Shown: positions 1 to 5,580, numbered from the stretch's first letter. The stretch is 5,580 nt of DNA from Synechococcus sp. CO36386bin_37 (GCA_011525445.1 WTGE01000471.1:1-5580), one strand, 5' to 3'. The notes: a model not told the origin generated them from the letters alone. Made by a program: numbers and translations.

Positions 1-209
1 TTTTTGTACTCGAGCCCCAGGTGATTGACCTGGTGGATGGGGATCAATGCACCTGGGAACAGCAACCATTGCAGTCCTTGGCAGAAATGGGTCAGCTGTC
101 GGCTTACCACCATCGGGGGTTCTGGCAGCCTATGGACACTTTGCGCGATAGAACCCTGCTAGAAAGCTTGTGGAAGTCAGGTCAAGCTCCATGGCAGTTT
201 TGGAGTTGA
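1..209 (+). CDS. rfbF: Glucose-1-phosphate cytidylyltransferase, C-terminal part (left edge cut)
   Basis: This is the last 68 codons plus stop of an enzyme that makes CDP-glucose from glucose-1-phosphate and CTP, the first committed step toward CDP-6-deoxy and CDP-3,6-dideoxy sugars. Reading begins at base 3 (FVLEPQVIDLVDGD...). The tail has hallmarks of the RfbF nucleotidyltransferase family: WEQQPLQSLAEMGQL, then the very conserved GFWQPMDTLRDR stretch, LLESLWKSGQAPW, and an end at W-S-stop. The family is about 257 residues, so roughly the first 190 lie outside the window. The GTG at 21 is an internal Val codon, not the start. The stop TGA at 207-209 is four bases before the ATG of rfbG, as expected for an rfbFGH operon. 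Identification is by family motifs and by the two recognisable partners downstream. Confidence 0.93.
   Translation, partial: FVLEPQVIDLVDGDQCTWEQQPLQSLAEMGQLSAYHHRGFWQPMDTLRDRTLLESLWKSGQAPWQFWS
202..205 (+). promoter_or_regulatory. Ribosome binding site of rfbG
   Basis: GGAG lies inside the last codons of rfbF, eight bases before the ATG at 214 and five before the in-frame TTG at 211. The eight-base spacing favours ATG 214 as the rfbG start. The position within the upstream gene points to translation coupled to rfbF. Confidence 0.6.
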
Positions 210-213
210 ATTG

Positions 214-1320
214 ATGCCGGTCTTGGTGCCGACATCATTAACAGGGCCTTCCTTTTGGAATGGTCGGAGGGTTCTTATCACTGGCCACACAGGCTTTAAG
301 GGAAGCTGGTTATCGCTGTGGTTATTAGAACTCGGTGCTGAGGTGACTGGGTTGGCTCTGCCACCAGAGACTCAATCAAGTCTGTTCTTGCAACTTGGGT
401 TGTCTCAACGTCTAGATCATCGGGTGGGTGATATCCGAGATGCTGACCTTCTTAAGGATTTAGTGCTTGAAATCAGGCCAGACGTTGTTTTTCATTTGGC
501 AGCCCAGCCATTGGTGCGACTTAGCTATCAGGAGCCTGTTGCAACTTGGGCCACCAATGTAATGGGAACCATTTACTTACTTGAGGCGTTGCGATTGCTT
601 GACCAGCCTTGCAGCTGTGTATTTGTCATGACTGACAAGGTCTATCGCAACAATGAGTGGGTGTATGGCTATCGCGAGAATGATCCCCTCGGTGGCCATG
701 ATCCATACAGCAGCAGTAAAGCTGCTGCAGAGATTGCTATTGGAAGTTGGCGGTCTAGTTATTGCGGTCCTTTATCTCACCAAACTCCGCATTTGCGTCT
801 TGCCAGTGCTCGTGCCGGCAACGTGATTGGGGGTGGCGATTGGGCTACTGATCGCATTGTTCCTGATGCCATGCGCTCACTCGCCCGTGGGGAACCAATC
901 CCGGTGCGCAACCCCAAGGCCACGCGACCTTGGCAGCACGTTCTTGAGCCATTGGCTGGATACCTACGGCTGGCAGAGGTGTTGGCCACGGATTCCGCTC
1001 CCCCCTGCGAGGCCTTCAATTTCGGCCCGACTCTGGCTAGCAACCGGCCTGTGGATGAATTGGTCGCTTCGATCCTGGAGCACTGGCCCGGAGAGTGGCT
1101 GGACCAAAGTGATCCCACCTCACCCCACGAAGCCAACCTTCTCCACCTGCAGATTGATAAAGCCCATCACCAACTGGGCTGGAAACCTTGCTGGGACTAC
1201 GACACCACCCTCGCTCGTACTGTGGGTTGGTATCGCGCAGTCCATGAAGGCGCTGCTCCGCTGGAGTGCTGTCTGTCGGATCTGAATGCATACAGTCAGC
1301 AACTGAAACCTGCCCTATGA
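214..1320 (+). CDS. rfbG: CDP-glucose 4,6-dehydratase
   Basis: This 368-residue NAD-dependent enzyme of the extended short-chain dehydrogenase family converts CDP-D-glucose to CDP-4-keto-6-deoxy-D-glucose in the cytoplasm. Visible motifs, numbered from ATG 214: the Rossmann nucleotide-binding GHTGFKG at 24-30; HLAAQPLV near 94-101; the catalytic T-D-K at 130-132 within VMTDKVYRN; the catalytic Tyr155 and Lys159 in DPYSSSK, preceded by ENDPLGG; and SARAGNVIGGGDW near 198-210, a family signature. Length is close to the usual 355-370. A TTG at 211 would add one residue; ATG 214 is preferred because of the GGAG eight bases upstream. The gene ends in ATGA, overlapping the rfbH start by four bases. 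GC content is uneven: about 50% at 481-540 and about 65% at 901-960 by hand count, so the gene may be a recombinational mosaic. Function is secure from motifs and context. Confidence 0.96.
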   Translation: MPVLVPTSLTGPSFWNGRRVLITGHTGFKGSWLSLWLLELGAEVTGLALPPETQSSLFLQLGLSQRLDHRVGDIRDADLLKDLVLEIRPDVVFHLAAQPLVRLSYQEPVATWATNVMGTIYLLEALRLLDQPCSCVFVMTDKVYRNNEWVYGYRENDPLGGHDPYSSSKAAAEIAIGSWRSSYCGPLSHQTPHLRLASARAGNVIGGGDWATDRIVPDAMRSLARGEPIPVRNPKATRPWQHVLEPLAGYLRLAEVLATDSAPPCEAFNFGPTLASNRPVDELVASILEHWPGEWLDQSDPTSPHEANLLHLQIDKAHHQLGWKPCWDYDTTLARTVGWYRAVHEGAAPLECCLSDLNAYSQQLKPAL

Positions 1321-2804
1321 GTGATCCCCAGGATCTGAAGCAGGAGATTCTGCGCCTCACCCGTGAGTATTCACGTCAGGTGCATGGTGCCTTCCGCCCT
1401 GCGGCCGATCCAGATCGCAAGTCCTGGCAGGTTGGGCAAACCATCCCCTATGCCGGTCGTGTCTTCAGTGAGGACGAGGTGGAAGCTGCGGTGTCCAGCA
1501 CACTCGATTTCTGGCTCACACTTGGTACAGAAGGCGAAGCATTTCAAAAGGAGTTAGCGGCTTTTCTGGGTGTGCGTCATTCGCTCCTAGTCAATTCCGG
1601 CTCGAGCGCCAACCTGATCGCCATCTCAGCGCTCACGTCCGCCAAGCTTCCCGATGCCCGCAGGATCAAACCTGGCGATGAGGTGATCACCGTTGCGGCT
1701 GGGTTCCCCACAACTGTTGCTCCGATCGTGCAAGTGGGTGCCGTGCCGGTGTTTATCGATGCCGATCCCATCACCGGTAATGCCCGTTGCGACCAGTTGG
1801 AAGCGGCACATAGCGCCGGCAAGACCAAGGCCGTGATGATGGCCCATGCTTTGGGGAATCCGTTCGACTTGGCTGCTGTCCTGGCGTTCTGCCAAAAGCA
1901 CAAGCTTTGGCTGGTGGAGGACAACTGCGACGCCTTGGGTTGCAGTTATTCCATGCCCCGGCCCTTGGCAGCAAGTCTTGGTTTTACGGAGAATAGCCCT
2001 GGCCTCGATGAAGGCCCTGATCGGGTGATCCGCTGGACTGGCACCTGGGGTGATATCAGCACTCAGAGTTTTTACCCGCCACACCATTTGACGATGGGCG
2101 AGGGTGGTGCGGTCAATATTGTGCGAGATCAAAAGCTGAAGGTCATTGCCGAGAGCTTCCGCGATTGGGGTCGAGACTGTTGGTGTCCCAGTGGTGTGGA
2201 CAACACCTGCAATAAGCGTTTTGGTTGGCAGCTGGGTGAACTGCCTGAGGGTTACGACCATAAGTACACCTACAGCCATTTGGGCTACAACCTCAAACCG
2301 TTGGATCCGCAGGCGGCCATTGGCCGGGTTCAGTTGCATCGCTTACCGGAGTTCATTGAGGCTCGCAAGCAGAACTGGGAGACATTGCGTCGGGGCCTCG
2401 CCGCTCACGAGGACGTGTTGGAGTTTGCCTTGCCCACCCATGCCACCGACTGGGACCCTCAACGTGGTTTCAGCTGGGATGACAGCGGATGCCGCTCCGA
2501 TTGCTCTTGGTTTGGCTTCAAGATTGCGGTGAAGTCCAACGCACACTTCAACCGCACCGAGTTGGCGCAGGAGTTGGACCGCAACCTGATTGGTAATCGA
2601 ATGCTGTTTGGCGGCAATCTGCTTCGTCAGCCAGCTTTTGTAAACCTCAAAAATGATAATCCTTGTTCTTACCGAATCGCATCGGAGATGATTGGTTCTG
2701 ACTCCATAATGCATAACACATTATTTCTTGGCACCTATCCGGGACTGACTGAATCAATGATTCAATTCGAAATAGAAATAATAAGCAAGTTGGCTCGCAT
2801 CTAG
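1317..2804 (+). CDS. rfbH: CDP-6-deoxy-L-threo-D-glycero-4-hexulose-3-dehydrase (E1)
   Basis: This PMP- and [2Fe-2S]-dependent enzyme removes the C3 hydroxyl of CDP-4-keto-6-deoxyglucose, the key step to 3,6-dideoxyhexoses. It has the fold of the DegT/DnrJ/EryC1 aminotransferases, but the PLP-binding Lys is replaced by His. Numbered from ATG 1317 (495 residues): NSGSSANL at 93-100; AGFPTTVAPI at 128-137; the cofactor Asp202 in LVEDNC; SFYPPHHLTMGEGG at 251-264, with His256 at the Lys position; and cluster ligands Cys204, Cys288, Cys290 and Cys298. The spacing C-X1-C-X7-C is as in the Yersinia enzyme, but C204 to C288 is X83 rather than X57. The protein is about 58 residues longer than the 437-residue enterobacterial form, from a roughly 26-residue insertion near 211-238, an insertion near 379-395 and smaller differences. 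The start at 1317 (ATGA overlap with rfbG) is chosen because the conserved N-terminus begins there; an in-frame TTG at 1266 would add 17 odd residues. GC drops sharply after about 2640. The C-terminus looks intact. Confidence 0.95.
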   Translation: MSDPQDLKQEILRLTREYSRQVHGAFRPAADPDRKSWQVGQTIPYAGRVFSEDEVEAAVSSTLDFWLTLGTEGEAFQKELAAFLGVRHSLLVNSGSSANLIAISALTSAKLPDARRIKPGDEVITVAAGFPTTVAPIVQVGAVPVFIDADPITGNARCDQLEAAHSAGKTKAVMMAHALGNPFDLAAVLAFCQKHKLWLVEDNCDALGCSYSMPRPLAASLGFTENSPGLDEGPDRVIRWTGTWGDISTQSFYPPHHLTMGEGGAVNIVRDQKLKVIAESFRDWGRDCWCPSGVDNTCNKRFGWQLGELPEGYDHKYTYSHLGYNLKPLDPQAAIGRVQLHRLPEFIEARKQNWETLRRGLAAHEDVLEFALPTHATDWDPQRGFSWDDSGCRSDCSWFGFKIAVKSNAHFNRTELAQELDRNLIGNRMLFGGNLLRQPAFVNLKNDNPCSYRIASEMIGSDSIMHNTLFLGTYPGLTESMIQFEIEIISKLARI

Positions 2805-3013
2805 ATTCCCGGCTTCAACTACTTCTGGAAGGATGTCTGTCTCTTGAATCATGGACTCAGGTTATTTGCCCTGTTAAATATGAACTTGCATGGAGTACTC
2901 AGTCTTACGGTTCTACTCGTGATATAATTAAAAGAACTAGCGTTACAAGCTCCAGTGCCAGATTTATCAGAGATTGGGCCGGCTCAGCCTCTATCTACAA
3001 TAGAAAGCACTAA
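2753..3013 (+). other. Stop-free frame without a start codon; possible 3' remnant of a lost gene
   Basis: Frame 2 stays open for 86 codons between the TGA at 2750-2752 and the TAA at 3011-3013, crossing the gap between rfbH and the radical-SAM gene and overlapping both. It has no ATG, GTG or TTG, so it cannot be an ordinary intact gene. Its translation has a protein-like mix of residues, for example VKYELAWSTQSYGSTRDIIK and RFIRDWAGSASIYN near the end. It may be the tail of a gene whose front was deleted when the rfbH end was joined to the low-GC block, or it may be chance. I recognise no family. The rest of the 2805-2954 gap contains only the promoter-like element listed separately, and I see no terminator hairpin in it. 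Confidence 0.22.
2920..2928 (+). promoter_or_regulatory. Extended -10 promoter element upstream of the radical-SAM gene
   Basis: TGATATAAT combines a perfect TATAAT (2923-2928) with the extended -10 TG one base upstream (2920-2921). No good -35 lies 16-18 bases upstream, but extended -10 promoters can work with a weak one. Transcription would begin near 2935, giving a leader of about 20 bases before the GTG at 2955. It lies in the only sizeable gap of the window, just after the composition change, so it could drive the three right-hand genes independently of the rfb genes. An AT-rich chance match is possible. Confidence 0.4.
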
Positions 3014-4079
3014 GAGGAACGTACAGAAATCTCTAAGACCGCGGGTCTATGAGAAAATTGTGGCTTATAATGAAAAAATGCTTGATGGCTATATATCTCC
3101 AATTCTACGCCTCAAAATAAATCGCTCGCTTTGTAATATGAAGTGTGAGCATTGTTGTGAAGAGCCATATATGACACGGGATTTAAAGGCAAGGACAGGG
3201 AAAGCTGACCCGCGGCCTCAGATGGGGCTTGATGACTACAAGAGGTTTTCTGAAGAATGTGATTCACTTGGCCTATTCCGTTTTGTCTTGACTGGTGGGG
3301 AAGCTCTGCTCGACAAAAATCTTGGTGATCTTGTTGAAGCTATAGACCCATACAAGCATCTAATTGTACTTGATACGAATGGCTATTATTTTGATATTGA
3401 GAAAGCAAAGTGGTTTGCAGGTATTGGAGGATATAAAGCTCAAATATCGCTTGACAGTTTTTTTGCAGACGAACATGATCGCTTTAGAAATACAAAAGGC
3501 GCTCATGAGCGGGCTCTTAAAGCCCTTGACGCTGCGCTAGATAGTGGCCTAGAGCTCCTGCTTTCTACATGTCTTGTGAAAGGGAGAATTTTCTCTGAAG
3601 AGTTTAAGCTGTTAATGGATTACTGCGAGAATAAGTCCATACCCCTATACGTCTCTTTGGCAAAGCCTGTTGGAAGTGCTCGTGACCATGATGAGTGGGT
3701 TTGCGATAAAACTGATGTGGATGCTTTAAAAGACCTCGAAAAAAACCATAATATTTTTACGCACATGACTCCCTCTTATGGTCAGCCAGGTAAGTGCATT
3801 ACGGTAAAAGGCATCAATACAGTCAACCATGATGGTGAAATCATGCCTTGCCCCTATATGGATATGTCAATTGGAAATGTTATGAATGAGTCTCTCAAGG
3901 ACATCCTTGATCGGGGCATGCAGAATAAATGGTTGGGCCCCTACAGGGATGAATGCATCATTGGCGAAAACTGGGATTTTATTAAGTGGCATAACTCAGT
4001 TGTTAAGCAGCACCTTGAATCTAATCCTTATCTGCCAGTGCCTTACCAAGACAGCTTTGCGCTGACTGAATCTCTCTGA
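2955..4079 (+). CDS. Radical-SAM enzyme with partial SPASM/twitch-like C-terminus
   Basis: This is a 374-residue radical-SAM protein. The [4Fe-4S]/SAM motif CX3CX2C is Cys60, Cys64 and Cys67 (LCNMKCEHC). Typical follow-on motifs are GGE at 114-116 in VLTGGEALL, TNG at 141-143 and ISLD at 164-167, consistent with the partial TIM barrel. The C-terminal part resembles a SPASM or twitch auxiliary-cluster domain: Cys281, then NHDGEIMPC with Gly294-X4-Cys299, then SIGNVMNESLKDIL at 305-318. After that only Cys334 is seen, rather than the usual run of several Cys. Families with such domains modify peptides, but some act on sugars or aminocyclitols, such as BtrN and NeoN, so substrate cannot be named. 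The context, between CDP-sugar genes and a NeuB synthase, favours a carbohydrate substrate (inference). The start is uncertain: GTG 2955 has no clear ribosome site, the frame is closed by TAA at 2925, and the next starts (GTG 3060, ATG 3081) would cut into sequence that reads as genuine protein. GC is low, about 37% at 3421-3480. Confidence 0.88.
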   Translation: MPDLSEIGPAQPLSTIESTKRNVQKSLRPRVYEKIVAYNEKMLDGYISPILRLKINRSLCNMKCEHCCEEPYMTRDLKARTGKADPRPQMGLDDYKRFSEECDSLGLFRFVLTGGEALLDKNLGDLVEAIDPYKHLIVLDTNGYYFDIEKAKWFAGIGGYKAQISLDSFFADEHDRFRNTKGAHERALKALDAALDSGLELLLSTCLVKGRIFSEEFKLLMDYCENKSIPLYVSLAKPVGSARDHDEWVCDKTDVDALKDLEKNHNIFTHMTPSYGQPGKCITVKGINTVNHDGEIMPCPYMDMSIGNVMNESLKDILDRGMQNKWLGPYRDECIIGENWDFIKWHNSVVKQHLESNPYLPVPYQDSFALTESL

Positions 4080-4117
4080 GTTTTTGCGATACTTATTTGT
4101 TTTCAAGCTTCAATCTA

Positions 4118-4915
4118 ATGACACACCAAATTAGCGACAATGGTTGGATTATTCCCAAGAAAGAACATTCCACATACTCAACCCAAAGATCTCAATACTA
4201 TAAGTTGGGCAATTACGATGACAAACCCCTTTTTAATATTATAAAAGCTGCTGAATACTTCAAACTTAGTATTGACCAGGGCCAAGCGCTCTCATCACTG
4301 GCAAGTCTCAAAGATGAAGCTATCAAATCATCTATCGGAGGAATTTTTGATGGTCCTCACATACCGTTTCTCTTGCCTTCTACTTTAGGGTCAGATGATG
4401 TTGGAAACATCCTCGAGACTAGCTATTTTCCATTACTAGCCTCATCTGCAGAATTAAATGGTATTAGTTTCAAGTACACTTTGCAAGGCAATGATAGCAA
4501 CTTGTCTGGGAGCCTTGCTCCGCTAGACAGTTATCGTCAGTTACTGCATGCTTCTTCTGATTCCTGCATTGTTGGTTATTACTTCCCCCTGGCGCTAGAG
4601 GGATACTCGCCCTCATCTCAATTGTCAGCAGCTGCTCAGCTTCAGCAAATGAGTCCGGTTCCTGTTACATTATCTGGACCGCTTGAGATATGCTCTTCGC
4701 TAATAGTAAATAATAATCTTGTTTTCAACAAAGAATCGTATTCCCAGATTCTGTGCGCATCTGCGGTCCAGCATAGAGACAGCCGTCTCATGCTTTGCTT
4801 CAAGACATATGGAACAGGCTTAGAAGCGTGGCTGATGAGCAAAATGCTTACACCTACAATGGAGCAAGTATCTGAGCAGTGGTCTGGTGGTTTGACACTT
4901 TATTGTCAGCTATAA
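4118..4915 (+). CDS. Unrecognised protein of 265 residues
   Basis: I recognise no family. The product would be a soluble protein: no signal peptide, long hydrophobic membrane segment or obvious catalytic motif is visible. It opens with a polar stretch (MTHQISDNGWIIPKKEH) rich in Tyr, Ser and Lys, followed by FNIIKAAEYFKLSIDQGQAL at about 39-58, likely helical, a Gly/Pro patch IFDGPHIPFLLP at 76-87, then an alternation of hydrophobic stretches and Ser/Leu-rich helices to the end. Cysteines at 150, 192, 213, 227 and 263 are scattered and form no cluster motif. ATG 4118 is chosen over an in-frame TTG at 4097; neither has a good ribosome site. The gene is 38 bases after the radical-SAM stop and only 6 bases before the NeuB-type start, so it is probably co-transcribed and works in the same pathway. 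A role as tailoring enzyme or partner of the radical-SAM protein is inference only. Low GC matches its neighbours. Confidence 0.75.
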   Translation: MTHQISDNGWIIPKKEHSTYSTQRSQYYKLGNYDDKPLFNIIKAAEYFKLSIDQGQALSSLASLKDEAIKSSIGGIFDGPHIPFLLPSTLGSDDVGNILETSYFPLLASSAELNGISFKYTLQGNDSNLSGSLAPLDSYRQLLHASSDSCIVGYYFPLALEGYSPSSQLSAAAQLQQMSPVPVTLSGPLEICSSLIVNNNLVFNKESYSQILCASAVQHRDSRLMLCFKTYGTGLEAWLMSKMLTPTMEQVSEQWSGGLTLYCQL

Positions 4916-4921
4916 AAGAAA

Positions 4922-5580
4922 ATGTCAAATATTTATACTATCGCGGAAATTGGTATTAACCATAATGGGTGTCTCGAATCAGCCACTAAGCTCATTGAGC
5001 TTGCAAGCGAGTCTGGTGCTACAGCAGTTAAATTCCAATATAGAAATAGCCGGCGATGCTATCTCTCAACAAATGAAATAGGTGATGAAATATTATACTC
5101 TGAAATATTACGAACCAGCCTCCCTCCTGAGGCCTATGACCAACTCATCAATCATGCAAAGTCTCAGGGCTTAGACGTAGGTCTCAGCTTCTTTATCGAC
5201 GAAGATATTCTTGATTTTGCTGATACAACCCTGAACAAAGTTGATTTCTTCAAAGTTCCTTCTCCGGAATTTTCTAATTACGCTCTCATTGATAAACTTC
5301 TCAGTTTTAACAAGCATGTCATATGCTCCACAGGTGCTCAATCCCAAGAAAATGTAAATCACTTTATCTCCAATTATAGATCTAAGTCTCAGGAGATATC
5401 ACTGCTGCATTGCGTTTCTAATTATCCACTTGAGCCAGCCAATAGTAAGTTAGGCTATATCAAATATCTTTCGCGTCTATGGCCGGGCAGCGTTGTGTAT
5501 TCGAGTCACGACACTGAATCTCTTTTGTGCGCAGTAGCTGTCGCACGTGCAGCTGTCATTATGGAGAGGCATATAACTCT
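4922..5580 (+). CDS. neuB: NeuB-family nonulosonic acid synthase, N-terminal part (right edge cut)
   Basis: NeuB-type enzymes condense phosphoenolpyruvate with an N-acyl hexosamine (ManNAc or a dideoxy diamino analogue) to form sialic, legionaminic, pseudaminic or related nine-carbon acids. The 219 complete codons show the family series in order: AEIGINHNG at 8-16 with Glu9; VKFQ at 36-39; KVPSPEFSNY at 111-120, the PEP-binding segment, with Lys111, Ser114 and Glu116; CSTGA near 135-139; LLHCVSNYP at 161-169; SSHD with His196; and ERHIT with His217. The two His are 21 residues apart, as are the metal-binding His215 and His236 of the Neisseria enzyme. The PEP segment has SPE where SGE is usual, and SSHD replaces the common SDHT, so it is a divergent member and its substrate is undecided; the neuB symbol denotes the family only. 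The C-terminal part, including any SAF antifreeze-like domain, is outside the window. ATG 4922 is six bases after the upstream stop, with a weak purine-rich AAAAGAAA before it. Confidence 0.93.
   Translation, partial: MSNIYTIAEIGINHNGCLESATKLIELASESGATAVKFQYRNSRRCYLSTNEIGDEILYSEILRTSLPPEAYDQLINHAKSQGLDVGLSFFIDEDILDFADTTLNKVDFFKVPSPEFSNYALIDKLLSFNKHVICSTGAQSQENVNHFISNYRSKSQEISLLHCVSNYPLEPANSKLGYIKYLSRLWPGSVVYSSHDTESLLCAVAVARAAVIMERHIT

Noticed and set aside
777..1136. Minus-strand open frame opposite rfbG, and a plus-strand frame at 827-1285
   Set aside because: Both lie inside the motif-rich rfbG and have the low-complexity make-up of out-of-frame translations.
1266..1316. Upstream in-frame TTG giving RfbH 17 more residues
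   Set aside because: The extension lies wholly in the rfbG coding end and does not look like the family N-terminus; ATG 1317 forms a standard ATGA coupling.
1626..2339. Long minus-strand open frame of 237 codons opposite rfbH
   Set aside because: It is a shadow of the high-GC rfbH coding strand; its translation has no recognisable domain and rfbH is certain.
2886..2891. TTGCAT as a -35 box for the TATAAT at 2923
   Set aside because: The spacing is 31 bases, far beyond the usable 15-19; the extended -10 TG is the better argument for a promoter.
2805..2954. Rho-independent terminator after rfbH
   Set aside because: No GC-rich hairpin followed by a T-run is visible in the gap, so read-through from the rfb genes remains possible.
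4097..4117. TTG start extending the unknown protein by seven residues
   Set aside because: ATG 4118 is in frame just downstream and neither site has a ribosome-binding sequence, so the ATG is preferred.
5171..5362. Minus-strand open frame of 63 codons
   Set aside because: It lies opposite the NeuB coding region, whose motifs are clear, and resembles nothing.

Overview
The window looks like part of a bacterial surface-polysaccharide (O-antigen or capsule) gene cluster. All recognisable genes lie on the plus strand, close together and in one direction. Tight spacing, mixed GC content and the style of the proteins would fit a marine picocyanobacterium of the Synechococcus/Prochlorococcus type, but this is a guess from general appearance; no taxonomic marker gene is present.

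Left half (about 1-2804): a CDP-dideoxysugar block. The window opens in the last 68 codons of rfbF (glucose-1-phosphate cytidylyltransferase), followed by complete rfbG (CDP-glucose 4,6-dehydratase) and complete rfbH (CDP-4-keto-6-deoxy-glucose 3-dehydrase, the PMP/[2Fe-2S] enzyme E1). Together these take glucose-1-phosphate to CDP-glucose, then CDP-4-keto-6-deoxyglucose, then the 3-deoxy intermediate from which CDP-3,6-dideoxyhexoses such as paratose, abequose, tyvelose or ascarylose, and branched sugars such as yersiniose, are made. Genes for the later steps and for the usual E1 reductase are not in the window. The rfbH product has its diagnostic His and four Cys, but also a roughly 26-residue insertion between the first Cys and the other three.

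Junction (about 2640-2954): GC content falls from roughly 60-65% to below 40% inside the last 55 codons of rfbH and stays low to the end of the window. The 150-base gap after rfbH carries a perfect extended -10 promoter element (TGATATAAT) and a stop-free frame that may be the tail of a lost gene.

Right half (2955-5580): three low-GC genes in a likely operon: a radical-SAM enzyme with a partial SPASM/twitch C-terminus, a 265-residue protein that I do not recognise, and the first 219 codons of a NeuB-family nonulosonic (sialic-type) acid synthase, which runs off the right edge. This unusual trio is the most interesting part of the window. It suggests an acquired cassette for making or modifying a nonulosonic acid or a derivative of one, next to a conserved dideoxysugar block.
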